A stretch of DNA of 64,000 nucleotides from an uncultured Myxococcales bacterium (lineage in GTDB: Bacteria; Myxococcota_A; UBA9042; DTJE01). Shown here in pieces: positions 1 to 9,647 of this stretch. The stretch is from NCBI GenBank assembly GCA_903936705.1, contig CAIZWN010000005.1:187883-251882 (forward strand), written 5' to 3'. The position numbers were made by a program, and so were the translations under genes. The notes below the pieces were generated by a model. It saw only the letters and a list, made by a program, of their open reading frames with translations. It had not been told where the DNA came from and did not search any database. The number at the start of each line of letters is the position of its first letter. The stretch's first letter is position 1.

Positions 1-1619
1 ACCACGACTTCCAGGTTGATGCCAGCCGCATCGGGGGTGTAGGCGAACTGGCCCACGCCCGAGGCATCGGTCGACGTCTTGACTGCCGTATCGCCCAGAC
101 CCTTCACCGTCACTTCGGCGGCGACAGGCGCGCCGGACGGGTCCTCGACGAACACATAGACGACGTTCTCGACACCGGCCACCAGCGAACCAGACTCGGG
201 AATCAACAGGACATTCAACGGGTTCTGGGCCACTACCAGGGCGGCCTCCTTCGAAACCTTCTGGCCGGCAGTGTCCGTGACCTCTATCAGCGCACGCACC
301 AGAGCCTTGCCCTGCGTCAAGGTCTGGCCGACCAGATAGCTGGGCAGTTGAACCTTGAACCCGTAAAGGCCCTCCCCATCGGTCGCGCCGGTCACCGTCG
401 CAAAGTCGCTGAACTCGACGTCAAACGCCGACATGACGACCTTGACAGTCCCGCCGGCAACTGGCTTTCCGAAGAAATAGCGGGCATTCACGGTGCCCTT
501 GATCTCGCCCCCAACCTGGTACCACGGCCGATCCAGCGCCATGTCGATCCTGAACTTCGGAAGGGTATAGCGATCGACGGTAACGGCCTTCTCGGTCATG
601 GTGTCGCCAACGATAGCCCTGATCTTCCAGGTGCCCATGTTCACCTGGCTGGCGACCTGCATCTTGGCCGAGGCGATGCCGAAATCCGACGCGGTGGAAT
701 GCTGCTTGAAGACCTTGTTTCCCTTGGCGTCCAGCACCTCGATCCTGACGTCGGCACCGGCATCGGGGTGCAGATTCGGCTTGCGCAGGGCCAGCACGCG
801 TACGTGCATCTCCTGGCCCGGCTGGTACAGCGGCTTGTCGGTGGTGACCAGCACGCGGCGCAACCGCAGGACATCGGCCTTGCACAGGGCCTGGACCTGG
901 GTGCCGCCGACGGCGGTTGTAAGGGCCGAAAGGTCCAGCGTCCCGGCTTCGTCGAACTGCAGGTCGATATCGGCGGCCCCAAGCGCGTCGGTTGAAACAT
1001 CGATGGTCCGCTCGACAAGGCGCGGAGTGCCATTGTCGTCGACGGTCAGCACGGCCTTCACCGACACGGACTGTTCGGCCAAGGGCCTGCCCGAAACGGG
1101 GTTGCGCGCGAACAGCTTGACCCGCGTGGATTCGCCTTGCGTGTAGGACTTCGGCCCCAGCAGGACGACCTGGCCCTTGGGCATGACAACGAACATGCTG
1201 CGCATGCCGGTCAGCGCCCCGACGTTGGATTCGACGCGATAGCGCAGAATGTGGGCGGCCTGGCCGTCGGGACTGTCGATGCCCGCGGGCGCCGGAACGC
1301 GCATCACGATCGTCTGGGCACCGGCACTGAAGTTGAAATCCGACGTTCCCTGAGCCGAGGTCGCACCGTCAAGCGACGCAACCACAGCCAGGACGCTGCC
1401 CGTGATTCGCCCTTCGCCCTCGCGGCGCAGAACGACCGACACCAGGATGTCGGACCCGTCGATAACTCCCGAGATGTCAGCCTCATCAAGGCTCAAAGGT
1501 CCGGTCGCAGTGACCTCGGGCGGCGGAACCTCCGCGATCGGGGTGGAACCGCAACCGAGGGACACGGCCATCAGGCACGGAAGAACCCGCCAGAATGCTT
1601 TTGAAATACGGATTTCCAT
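1..1619 (-). CDS. Alpha-2-macroglobulin-like lipoprotein (partial, C-terminus outside window)
   Basis: The reading frame begins at an ATG complementary to 1617-1619 and stays open for about 539 codons to the window edge, so the C-terminal part is missing. A hydrophobic signal peptide ends in SLGC (Cys23), consistent with a lipoprotein although the -3 residue is not ideal. The rest is beta-rich, with the MG-domain hallmark DKPLYQPGQ near residue 262, followed by macroglobulin-like domains containing YTLPKF and AVAGG-like strands typical of bacterial alpha-2-macroglobulins. Known bacterial members trap proteases in the periplasm; the thioester or bait region that would confirm this lies outside the window. 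A GGAGG Shine-Dalgarno sits just upstream. The gene is divergent from the TolC-family gene across a 219-bp AT-richer gap in which I found no convincing promoter. The family is fairly secure; the function is inferred. Confidence 0.8.
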   Translation of the reverse strand, partial: MEIRISKAFWRVLPCLMAVSLGCGSTPIAEVPPPEVTATGPLSLDEADISGVIDGSDILVSVVLRREGEGRITGSVLAVVASLDGATSAQGTSDFNFSAGAQTIVMRVPAPAGIDSPDGQAAHILRYRVESNVGALTGMRSMFVVMPKGQVVLLGPKSYTQGESTRVKLFARNPVSGRPLAEQSVSVKAVLTVDDNGTPRLVERTIDVSTDALGAADIDLQFDEAGTLDLSALTTAVGGTQVQALCKADVLRLRRVLVTTDKPLYQPGQEMHVRVLALRKPNLHPDAGADVRIEVLDAKGNKVFKQHSTASDFGIASAKMQVASQVNMGTWKIRAIVGDTMTEKAVTVDRYTLPKFRIDMALDRPWYQVGGEIKGTVNARYFFGKPVAGGTVKVVMSAFDVEFSDFATVTGATDGEGLYGFKVQLPSYLVGQTLTQGKALVRALIEVTDTAGQKVSKEAALVVAQNPLNVLLIPESGSLVAGVENVVYVFVEDPSGAPVAAEVTVKGLGDTAVKTSTDASGVGQFAYTPDAAGINLEVV

Positions 1620-1838
1620 GTGGCCCTCCATTACCGACGACGATAACAATCTATGACGCGTACATTGTCGGGATCCGTCATCAAGGAATCAACTCGATTT
1701 GCGATTTTGACTGGATATTTTGTCGAAAGGCTGGCCGGGACTGCCGGTTGCTGTCGCGGACTTCTACATGGACGGCTGCATCACCTAACATCGGGCTTGA
1801 AGCCAATTCCAGTTTGAACGCGACCCATGGAGGTCAGA

Positions 1839-3176
1839 ATGATCGCTCGCTTCCTTCCGATTTTCGCAATTGTGGCCACGCTGATGCTGTGCCGCGCATC
1901 CCCGGCGCAGGTGCGCGTCCTGACGCTGGACGAAGCCGTGCGCATGGCCCTGGTCGATCATCCATCGATACAGGCAGCCCGCCTTGATTCATCGGCGGCC
2001 AAGGAGTCCGAAGGAGTTGCCCTGGCAGGGTTCCTGCCGCAGGTTGGGCTGGCGGCTGCGTACCAGCGCACCACTGCAAACTTCTCCTACCAGCCTGGCA
2101 TCACAGAAGTCGCCCAGACCCCAAGGTCGAACTCGGGCGCGACCTACAACTACTTCGTCTTCGGCGCGACTCTGGTCCAGCCGATCTGGGATTTCGGAAG
2201 GACTCTTGGGGCATACCGGGCAGCGCAGGCGCAGACCGTCGGGGCGCGCCTTGGGGTCGAGGTATCGATGCTGGATCGCTGGGCCAGCGTCGTCGCGCAG
2301 TACTACGGCGTGCTGGCGGCACAACGTCTGGTCGAGGTGGCCACCAGGACGCGCGACGCAGTCAAGCGGCACGCCGAGGTTTCCGAGGCGTTCTACAAGG
2401 TCGGTTCCCGACCGCGGCTGGACATGGTCAGGGCCAGGGCTGAGGCGGCCGCGGCCGAGGGCGCACTTGGCGTCGCAACGCAGGGCCTGGATCTTGCCAG
2501 GTCGGCCCTTCTTACGGCGATAGGGATGGAACAACGATTTGCCTACACGGTAGCGCCGGTCGGGACCAATCTGGCCGGGCCGATGCCGGAACTGGAAGCG
2601 GCCGTGACCGAGGCATTGGCCCGCCGCCCCGAACGCGAGCGCTTGAAAGCGGGCGTAACAGCGGCCGAGGCACGTGTGACGCAGGTTATGGGCGACTGGT
2701 TCCCCTTCCTGACAGCCGGGATGGGCCTGACCGACGCCGGCACCAGGATCAACCAGATGGCGTGGAACTGGAACGTGAACGTTGGATTGTCCTACCCGGT
2801 GTTTTCCGGCCTTGCGACCTGGCGCGCCTATCGAGCGGCAAAACTGGGCCTGGAGGCAATGAAGACGCGCATGAAGGAGTTTGACCTCACGGTGCGGGCC
2901 GAGGTCGAACAGGCTCGTCTGCGGGTGGTGGAAACCACCGCACGACTGGTACCACTGCAGGCCGGGGTTGAGGCGGCAAAGGAGGCACTGCGGCTGGCCG
3001 AGGAGCGCTACAAGGCTGGCGAGGGCAACGCCGTGGAATTCATGGACGCCCGACGAGGATCGGCTGACGCCGAGACCGAGATCGTTCGCGCCGAGTACGA
3101 CATCGGCCTGGCTTGGACAGCGTTGAAACGCGCCCTTGGATCGATGCCAGTACACGCGGAAGCCGGTGCCAATTGA
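1839..3176 (+). CDS. TolC-family outer membrane efflux/export protein
   Basis: A 445-residue protein with a signal peptide (MIARFLPIFAIVATLML...SPAQ) followed by LTLDEAVRMALVDHPSIQAA, the classic start of an OEP/TolC domain, and long Ala/Glu-rich helices in two halves, the second ending in EERYKAGEGNAVEFMDA. Length and pattern match trimeric outer-membrane channel proteins. I chose ATG 1839 because GGAGG at 1829-1833 is spaced five bases before it; the in-frame ATG at 1827 overlaps that site. It heads a plus-strand row of polysaccharide genes, with the Wzz-like gene 66 bp downstream. It therefore probably forms the outer-membrane exit for polysaccharide or a type I export path, though TolC proteins also serve drug efflux and no pump subunits lie nearby. 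Confidence 0.88.
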   Translation: MIARFLPIFAIVATLMLCRASPAQVRVLTLDEAVRMALVDHPSIQAARLDSSAAKESEGVALAGFLPQVGLAAAYQRTTANFSYQPGITEVAQTPRSNSGATYNYFVFGATLVQPIWDFGRTLGAYRAAQAQTVGARLGVEVSMLDRWASVVAQYYGVLAAQRLVEVATRTRDAVKRHAEVSEAFYKVGSRPRLDMVRARAEAAAAEGALGVATQGLDLARSALLTAIGMEQRFAYTVAPVGTNLAGPMPELEAAVTEALARRPERERLKAGVTAAEARVTQVMGDWFPFLTAGMGLTDAGTRINQMAWNWNVNVGLSYPVFSGLATWRAYRAAKLGLEAMKTRMKEFDLTVRAEVEQARLRVVETTARLVPLQAGVEAAKEALRLAEERYKAGEGNAVEFMDARRGSADAETEIVRAEYDIGLAWTALKRALGSMPVHAEAGAN

Positions 3177-3242
3177 CGTCCCATTCTTGACGACCATCGG
3201 CACTCCGGATTACCTTGCCTTCAAACGCCTCTGGAGGTACTG

Positions 3243-5270
3243 GTGCCTGAAGGCTACGGTGACGCACAGGGCGAGGAACTCAAACTGCCCTTCGATATCC
3301 GAACAGTCCTCGTAGCGATCCGACAACGAATCGTGTTTTTCGGCGTCCTTTTCGTGATATCCGTCGCTGCCGGGGCTGCTGCCGGGCTGTTTCTGGGCAA
3401 GCGGACCTACCAGGCCGAGACGCTGCTGCGCTATACCCCGGTGGGAGATCGGCTGGCCAGTGCCGGCACGGCTCTTCAGACCGAGCAGAACCAGGTCAAG
3501 ATTTCGCAGAACCTGGCTCGCGTAAGGATGCTGCTGTCCGTAAAGACGTCCCTGGAGAAGCTGGGGTCGGCCATATCGGTGACTACAGCCAACAACAGCA
3601 ACCTCATGACCATTCGTGCAACCTGGAACGACGGGAGCATGGCCGCAGCAATCGCAAACACCTTGCGGGACGTCTATCTGGACGCATGGCTATCGGCGCA
3701 GGCCGTGAACCTGCGACTGATGTACGACCACGCCTCGTCGGAACTGAAGAATCTGGACGCGCAGGCCGAAAAACTTGGAATGGTCATTAAGGATCTCGAG
3801 GGCAAGGCGCAGGCCGAACAGCAGGAGGCGGCCAAGGAAGGCAAGGGCAACGCCTCGTTCAAGCTGCAACGGTTACAGTCGGCAATCGCCGAAGACCAAT
3901 CCCGCCGATCAAACATGGCGGAACTGGCACGTCGCGAATCCGAAATCTCCCGAGCTCGCAGCCTACGCGCACAGGACCTGATCTCGCCGGCCGAATTCGA
4001 GCGAACCGTGGCCTCGTACAAGAGCCAGGCCGCGGTCACCGTTGACACCGGCCAGATCAAGAACTGGAAGGCCCAGATGGACCAGTTGTCACAACAACTG
4101 GCATCGCAAAGTCCCGAAGGTTCGTCCACGCTTTCGCTGCTGCAGTCCACGCTGCTGCGTTCGTTCGACATCGACATGCAGCGAGTCACCGTCCAGCAGA
4201 AGGTCGGCGACATCGGGGTGGCACTGGACCAACTGATCGAGGTCAAGGCACGCAACGACGTCCCCGAGAAGCCATCCAGCACGCTGGTTTCTTCCCTGAT
4301 GGCCGGCGGAAATGGCCCGGGTAACGAACCGGCTCAGGATCGGATGTCGCTGCAGCACACGCTTACGCGCGTCCTTACGGCCTATGGCAGCGAGGGCGGC
4401 GTCTTCGAGGTCATCGCCCAGGCGGACGAGCCGGTCTACCCTGCGAAATCTTCGCGCAAGATGCTGGCCATAGCCGTCTTTCTTGGCCTGCTGTTGATGG
4501 GCGTGCTGGGCGTGTCGGCAGTCGAGGCTTTGCACCCGGGGATGAGGTCCGCTGCCGAAGTTCGCGCGAAACTGGACATGCCGGTGCTGGGTATCATGCC
4601 ATTCGTCAGCAGGGAGGCTTTGGGACTGCCCTGGCAACCGGGAAGCCTTCTGGTCGAATCCGCCCGGCTTATGGCCGAGCGCATCCGAGCGATTGCGCCA
4701 CAGGCCGGCGCGCGGCTGGCAGTTACCAGCGCAGGTTTTGGGGATGGACGATCACTTGTGTCTTCACATCTGGCTGCCGCCCTGGGGCAGCGCGGCGAGC
4801 GGGTAATCCTGGTCGATGCGGAAATCCGGGAACCGCGTAATTCGTCCGGACTTGAATTCCTGAGCCCGGTTGGTCAGGACGCCGTTCGAGGACTGGGCGA
4901 CCTGGTCCAGGGAGATCGCATTCCGTTGCAGGAAGTCCTTCTGAAGACCGTGCTGCCCAACGTGTCGCTGCTGCCGAGAGGGCGCGCCTCGGCCACGCCT
5001 GAGCCGCTTGGTTCCACAACGATGCATAACGTAATGACACAGGCGTCCTCGCACGCCTCGATCGTGCTGGTGACCACAGCACCAGCGCTGCCTACGGTGG
5101 ATGCCGGACTGGTGACCCGTCACTGCGACGGAGTAATCGTGGCCATCCGCGCAGGAAGGACAAAGGCCGCAACCGTGCGTAGGGCAATCAAGCACCTGGA
5201 GCTGTCACAAGTTCCCGTCCTGGGCATGGTCCTGGTTGGAGTGCGCGAGGCCTTCCTGGACATAGACTAG
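3243..5270 (+). CDS. Polysaccharide chain-length (Wzz/GumC-like) protein with degenerate CpsD/BY-kinase domain
   Basis: A 675-residue inner-membrane protein. The N-terminus has the Wzz layout: cytosolic leader, TM1 near residues 30-52, a long periplasmic coiled-coil region rich in Gln/Glu/Ala (about 60-400), and TM2 near 405-430. After TM2 comes a P-loop fold resembling CpsD/Wzc tyrosine kinases. The Walker A region reads GFGDGRS (about 498-504), lacking the GK(S/T) lysine, while the Walker A' strand VILVDAE (about 521) is kept. There is no C-terminal tyrosine cluster. It is therefore probably a copolymerase that sets chain length without active kinase function. Start is GTG 3243 with GGAGG at 3233-3237. 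It sits between the TolC-like gene and the glycosyltransferase-deacetylase fusion, 14 bp before the latter. Confidence 0.85.
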   Translation: MPEGYGDAQGEELKLPFDIRTVLVAIRQRIVFFGVLFVISVAAGAAAGLFLGKRTYQAETLLRYTPVGDRLASAGTALQTEQNQVKISQNLARVRMLLSVKTSLEKLGSAISVTTANNSNLMTIRATWNDGSMAAAIANTLRDVYLDAWLSAQAVNLRLMYDHASSELKNLDAQAEKLGMVIKDLEGKAQAEQQEAAKEGKGNASFKLQRLQSAIAEDQSRRSNMAELARRESEISRARSLRAQDLISPAEFERTVASYKSQAAVTVDTGQIKNWKAQMDQLSQQLASQSPEGSSTLSLLQSTLLRSFDIDMQRVTVQQKVGDIGVALDQLIEVKARNDVPEKPSSTLVSSLMAGGNGPGNEPAQDRMSLQHTLTRVLTAYGSEGGVFEVIAQADEPVYPAKSSRKMLAIAVFLGLLLMGVLGVSAVEALHPGMRSAAEVRAKLDMPVLGIMPFVSREALGLPWQPGSLLVESARLMAERIRAIAPQAGARLAVTSAGFGDGRSLVSSHLAAALGQRGERVILVDAEIREPRNSSGLEFLSPVGQDAVRGLGDLVQGDRIPLQEVLLKTVLPNVSLLPRGRASATPEPLGSTTMHNVMTQASSHASIVLVTTAPALPTVDAGLVTRHCDGVIVAIRAGRTKAATVRRAIKHLELSQVPVLGMVLVGVREAFLDID

Positions 5271-5284
5271 TGTGAGGAATTGCG

Positions 5285-6901
5285 ATGTCCGGCGTGCTGC
5301 AGGAAGGAACGCCTACCGTTGACATCCTGGGAATCCGCTTCCCCCTTTGGACCCAGGACCAGGCGCTGGAAGTCCTGCTGGGACGCATCAGTCGTGGCGA
5401 GACCTCCGGAGTCTGCTTTCCCGACATGTCATCCATCAACGTCGCATGCCGCCAGCCGGACTTCAGGCGCCTGTTGCAGGAGAAATTCCTGGTACTGAAC
5501 GACGGAGCCGGGCTGTCATGGGCATCATGGCGCCGCGGAATGCCTTTCCCGGCAAACCTGAACGGCACCGATTTGATACCCAGAATCCTCGATTCGATAC
5601 CGCCAGGGACGAAAGTCTACGTTGTAGGTGGCCGTCCCAATGTAATCCATGGCGCCCGCGAGGCGCTGACGCGCCGGTTCCCTGGAATCGATTTTGTCGG
5701 CCATGACCACGGGTTCTTCGACGTGACCGGCGAGGAGGCGGTGGCCGCCGAAATCGCCCGGTGCAAGCCCCACATCGTGCTGGTGGGAATGGGGAATCCA
5801 AGGCAGGTGCGCTTCATCGGGCGTCGCCTGGACGACCCACGCCTTCAGGGAATCACCTGGCTGGCCGTGGGCGGGTTCTTCGATTACTGGGGTGGATCGC
5901 TGGTTCGTGCACCGGCCTGGGCACGCAAGGCGCGCCTGGAATGGCTGTTCATAGTGTCCCAGCAGCCGCACAAGGCGCGTCGATATTTCGAGGGCATCCC
6001 ACGCTTTCTGGCGCAGTGTATCGGAGCCGATATCCGTGGAGGCCACGAGTGGCCGGGCGACGACGATGCCTGCCACAGTCCGGCTGAGCCGACTCTTAAA
6101 AGCCATGTCAAGCGCCTGGCCAGAGTGGCCACGGCCAGGTTCACCCGGATGGTCGGGACTTTCGACCCCGACGCCCCGCGAATTCTTTGCTATCACGGAG
6201 TCAGCAAGCGCGGCGACGACGAGTGGTGTGTGACTCCCACCCAGCTTGGGGACCAGATGGCCTACCTGGCCGAGACCAGGGTCCCTGTGGACCTGGAACA
6301 TTTTCTTGCCTGGCTGCGTGGTGAAACGGATCTGCCCAGGAGGGCCGTCGCAGTCACGTTTGACGACGGGTATCTGGACGTGCTGCGCGAGGCCGCGCCG
6401 ATCCTGGCCCGGCACGACATTCCAGGGGCGGTGTTCGTGTCCCCGGCTCTGGCACGAGGCGGGGCGGCGGCAGCCCACCGGGATTTCCAGGTGCGCCGCC
6501 CGCTGATGAATCCGTCGCAAGTTCGCGAACTGGCAGACACGGGATGGACAATCGGTTCGCACGCGATGACACACGCCCCGCTGGCCAGGCTGGATTCGGC
6601 CCAGGCCAGGCACGAAATAGTCGATTCAAAGCGCGAACTTGAAGAAATGATTGGCAGGCCGGTCACGCTGATGGCCTATCCCTACGGCACCCCTGGAACG
6701 GTATCGATCCGGGAACATGCCCTGGCCGCCGAAGCGGGGTACCAGGCGGCCTTTATTGCAGTGACCGGCGTCGTTCGCAGGGACAACAACCGCTTTGCCC
6801 TGCCCCGCAGCAAGCTTCTGGGCACCGACAGCCCAGCGACGTTCCAGGCCATTCTGGACGGCGCTCTGGATTCCTGGAGTATCGTCGAACGTACGCACTG
6901 A
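5285..6901 (+). CDS. WecG/TagA/CpsF-type (GT26) glycosyltransferase fused to polysaccharide deacetylase
   Basis: A 538-residue two-domain protein. Residues about 15-235 are GT26-like: LNDGAGLSWASW, LNGTDLIPRIL, VYVVGGRPNV, and GMGNPRQ followed by VGGFFDYWGG, as in N-acetylmannosaminyl transferases that add a second sugar to a lipid-linked intermediate. Residues about 285-530 form a NodB/CE4-like domain: the PRILCYHGV start, TFDDGY with the metal/catalytic Asp pair (357-361), and SHAMTH giving the second metal-ligand motif (about 424). It probably extends and de-N- or de-O-acetylates the same repeat unit. No signal peptide is seen, so both activities would act in the cytoplasm or at the inner face. 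A GAGGAA ribosome site precedes ATG 5285. Usually these two activities are encoded by separate genes. Confidence 0.87.
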   Translation: MSGVLQEGTPTVDILGIRFPLWTQDQALEVLLGRISRGETSGVCFPDMSSINVACRQPDFRRLLQEKFLVLNDGAGLSWASWRRGMPFPANLNGTDLIPRILDSIPPGTKVYVVGGRPNVIHGAREALTRRFPGIDFVGHDHGFFDVTGEEAVAAEIARCKPHIVLVGMGNPRQVRFIGRRLDDPRLQGITWLAVGGFFDYWGGSLVRAPAWARKARLEWLFIVSQQPHKARRYFEGIPRFLAQCIGADIRGGHEWPGDDDACHSPAEPTLKSHVKRLARVATARFTRMVGTFDPDAPRILCYHGVSKRGDDEWCVTPTQLGDQMAYLAETRVPVDLEHFLAWLRGETDLPRRAVAVTFDDGYLDVLREAAPILARHDIPGAVFVSPALARGGAAAAHRDFQVRRPLMNPSQVRELADTGWTIGSHAMTHAPLARLDSAQARHEIVDSKRELEEMIGRPVTLMAYPYGTPGTVSIREHALAAEAGYQAAFIAVTGVVRRDNNRFALPRSKLLGTDSPATFQAILDGALDSWSIVERTH

Positions 6902-6942
6902 CCCGGGCCAATTCAGACCCATCGATTGCCTGGAGGTTCCCC

Positions 6943-9612
6943 TTGTTATTTAGACCTGTTCGCCAGCAAACGCTGCTGCCGGTTCTGGCCGTTCTTCTTG
7001 CGTTCTGCCTGGTTGCTTTCGACGCCGTCTCGGCGCAAAAGCGTTCGCCCGCCAGGTTCAACTCAGTGCTTCGAATCGATCGAGCCTCGGCCCTCGGCGT
7101 CTTACCCATCGGATCATGGGACTTCCGCGTGATATCCCCGGAGGTCCTTGAAATCAGCTTCGTCAACACGGCGTCAAAGGGTGCAGATCCGTCGTCCTGG
7201 GACTTCGTGGATGGCCAGCAGTCCCGCTTGCCGCCGCCTTCCTCGTTCCAGGTCCTGGCCGCAGGCAAGGCCATCGCGGTGAAGGAACTTGGGTTCAGAC
7301 GACGCCCTTCATTCGCGCCGAAGGGCCGCCGGGATTTAAGAATCACGAACGTACTCTACCTGCGCCTGGCCTCGCCGCTTCCGGCGGACGCCGAGGTGCG
7401 CATCGCCAATCCCGCGGCCGACGTCTGGATTGGCCCCCCGAGCCTGGAGGCTCGCAATGCGTCCATGCGCCTGTCCGCCGCAATCCATGTTCCGCATGTC
7501 GGCTATGCCCCAGGTTCAGTCAAGAAGGCTGCGGTTGGTGTCTGGATGGGAACCCTGGGAGAACTGCCGGTCCCCGAAGGCACGACGTTCCAGGTTCAGG
7601 ATGCTTCAACGCACGCCGTCGTGTTTTCTGGCCACCTGACCGCGACACACGAATCCGGCTTCGAGAACGAGGTCGAACCGAACCGGGAGGTTCGCGAGGC
7701 CGACTTCACGCACCTTGATCGACCTGGTGCCTACCGTCTTGTGGTGGCCGGACTTGGCGCCTCGATTGCCTTCAGGATCGACCCTGGCCTGCCGGCACTT
7801 TTGGCCCGCACCTTGGCACTTGGTCTGTACCACCAGCGTTGTGGCGCAGCCCTTCGCATGCCGTATTCCAGGTTTCAGCACGAGGCTTGCCACCTGGCGC
7901 CGGCAGCAATTCCGACACCCTCTGATGGCCGCTACAACGACCGCCTGTCGGGACTGCAGGAGGGGCAATCGCGCGACGGTCAGGCTGCCCCGCTGATGGA
8001 TTCGCTGCAGCACGCCCTTTTTCCTTTCGCCCGCAAGGGTTCGGTCGATGTTCACGGCGGCCACCATGATGCAGGCGACTACGGAAAATACGTCACGAAC
8101 AGTGCCGCACTGGTTCACGCGCTGATCCTGGCTGTTGATGCCTTCCCTGGGGTCTCGGGCCTGGACAACCTGGGCCTTCCCGAAAGCGGCGACGGCACTC
8201 CCGACATCCTCCAGATAGCCAAGCGGGAAGCCGACTTCCTGGCGCGCATGCAGGACCTGGACGGGGGGTTCTATTTCCTGGTCCACCCGAAAGACCGCGC
8301 CTATGAGGATGACGTTCCTCCTGACCGGGGCGATCCCCAGGTGGTGTTTCCAAAGAACACTTCTGGTACCGCTGCTGCGGTTGCGGCGCTGGCGCAGTCG
8401 GGATCGTCGCAGCACATGCGCCGGTTCTTCCCCTCGGACGCGGACGGGTACCTGGCTGCCGCACGAAAGGGGTGGGGATTCCTGGAAAACGCGTGGCGGG
8501 CCAGCGGGCGCAAGTCGTCGTACCAGCGAATCACGCACTACGGCGACAACTTTGGCGATGCCGACGAGATCGTCTGGGCCGCCATGGAACTGTGGCTGGC
8601 CACGGGCGAGGACCGCTTTGCAACGGTCGTCCGCGAGGGATTCGACCCGGTGGATCACCGTCGCACCCGGCGCTGGCAATGGGTTCCCATGACCGAAGGT
8701 TTCGGGAACGCCACTCGTTCGTGTGCGCTGGCTTCGCGCACCGGCAGGCAGTTCGCGTCGCGCCTTGATCCGGACCTGGCCTTGCGCTGCCGCAAGGAAC
8801 TTGACCAGGTCGGCGACGAACTGGCTGCGTGGGCACTTGCCTCGGCCTACGGCACATCGTTTCCACAAGAAAACAAGCGGTTCAGGACGGCTGCCTGGTA
8901 CTTCAGCCCCGAGAACGCCTTCGACCTGACGACAGCCTCGGTGGGCCGCAATCGCCCCGACCTTGATGCGGTGGCTGTAGGAAACTTCAACTACGCGCTG
9001 GGCGCAAACCCCGTGGACGTCAGTTTCATCACGGGGCTGGGACGCAACCGCCCACGAAACGTGGTCAGCCAGTGGGCAGCCAACGACGGCCGCGATCTGC
9101 CGCCAACCGGCCTCCTGGTGGGCGACGTGACGGCCGGCCCGGCATGGACACCGGATTACGAACGCGACCTGGGGCGGCTGGTATTCCCGCCTGACGGTGA
9201 CAAGGATGCCCGGAACCCCTATCCGATGTACGACCGCTGGCAGGATTCCTGGAACGTCCAGACCGAGGCAACCGTCATCGCCCAGGGACGGGCGCTTGCC
9301 GCCGCCGCAGCCTGGATGGCGCGAACGCCTGTGGCAAGCCAGCCGTGGAACCACGCTGATGCGCGTATCACGGGCCTGCCGAACGGGATCCGCGCGGGAC
9401 AGGCTTTCACGCCGCGCCTCGTAGTCGATGGTATGGACGCGTCAACCGCCGAAATCGTCTGGGAGATGAAAGGCGCCCCGACACAGGAAGGTACAAGCCC
9501 GATCCTGGCATTCGCCGCGGCCGGCGCGACCTGGCTGGAAGCCGAAGCCGTCTGGCCCGACGGCCGCCGTGCGTTCGCCCACTTGAATGTCGAGGTTGAC
9601 GCCACTCGTTGA
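6943..9612 (+). CDS. Secreted glycoside hydrolase family 9 (endoglucanase-like)
   Basis: An 889-residue exported protein. A signal peptide (residues 1-30, ending near VSAQ) is followed by an Ig-like CelD-N-type domain with the HVGYAPGSVKKA motif typical of GH9 N-domains. The (alpha/alpha)6 catalytic domain then shows GGHHDAGDYGKY (about 373-384), which carries the nucleophile/base aspartates, FNYALGANPVDVSFITG, and the DSWNVQTEA region (about 768-776) in which the general-acid Glu is expected. A short beta-domain closes the protein. Start is TTG 6943 with GGAGG at 6932-6936; no better start lies in frame. Placed in an exopolysaccharide operon, it more likely trims or releases a beta-linked self-made polymer than digests plant cellulose. 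That is inference; the family assignment is strong. Confidence 0.88.
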   Translation: MLFRPVRQQTLLPVLAVLLAFCLVAFDAVSAQKRSPARFNSVLRIDRASALGVLPIGSWDFRVISPEVLEISFVNTASKGADPSSWDFVDGQQSRLPPPSSFQVLAAGKAIAVKELGFRRRPSFAPKGRRDLRITNVLYLRLASPLPADAEVRIANPAADVWIGPPSLEARNASMRLSAAIHVPHVGYAPGSVKKAAVGVWMGTLGELPVPEGTTFQVQDASTHAVVFSGHLTATHESGFENEVEPNREVREADFTHLDRPGAYRLVVAGLGASIAFRIDPGLPALLARTLALGLYHQRCGAALRMPYSRFQHEACHLAPAAIPTPSDGRYNDRLSGLQEGQSRDGQAAPLMDSLQHALFPFARKGSVDVHGGHHDAGDYGKYVTNSAALVHALILAVDAFPGVSGLDNLGLPESGDGTPDILQIAKREADFLARMQDLDGGFYFLVHPKDRAYEDDVPPDRGDPQVVFPKNTSGTAAAVAALAQSGSSQHMRRFFPSDADGYLAAARKGWGFLENAWRASGRKSSYQRITHYGDNFGDADEIVWAAMELWLATGEDRFATVVREGFDPVDHRRTRRWQWVPMTEGFGNATRSCALASRTGRQFASRLDPDLALRCRKELDQVGDELAAWALASAYGTSFPQENKRFRTAAWYFSPENAFDLTTASVGRNRPDLDAVAVGNFNYALGANPVDVSFITGLGRNRPRNVVSQWAANDGRDLPPTGLLVGDVTAGPAWTPDYERDLGRLVFPPDGDKDARNPYPMYDRWQDSWNVQTEATVIAQGRALAAAAAWMARTPVASQPWNHADARITGLPNGIRAGQAFTPRLVVDGMDASTAEIVWEMKGAPTQEGTSPILAFAAAGATWLEAEAVWPDGRRAFAHLNVEVDATR

Positions 9613-9647
9613 TGCCGCGCCAGGATTCGCCGCGTTCAACCTGAACT

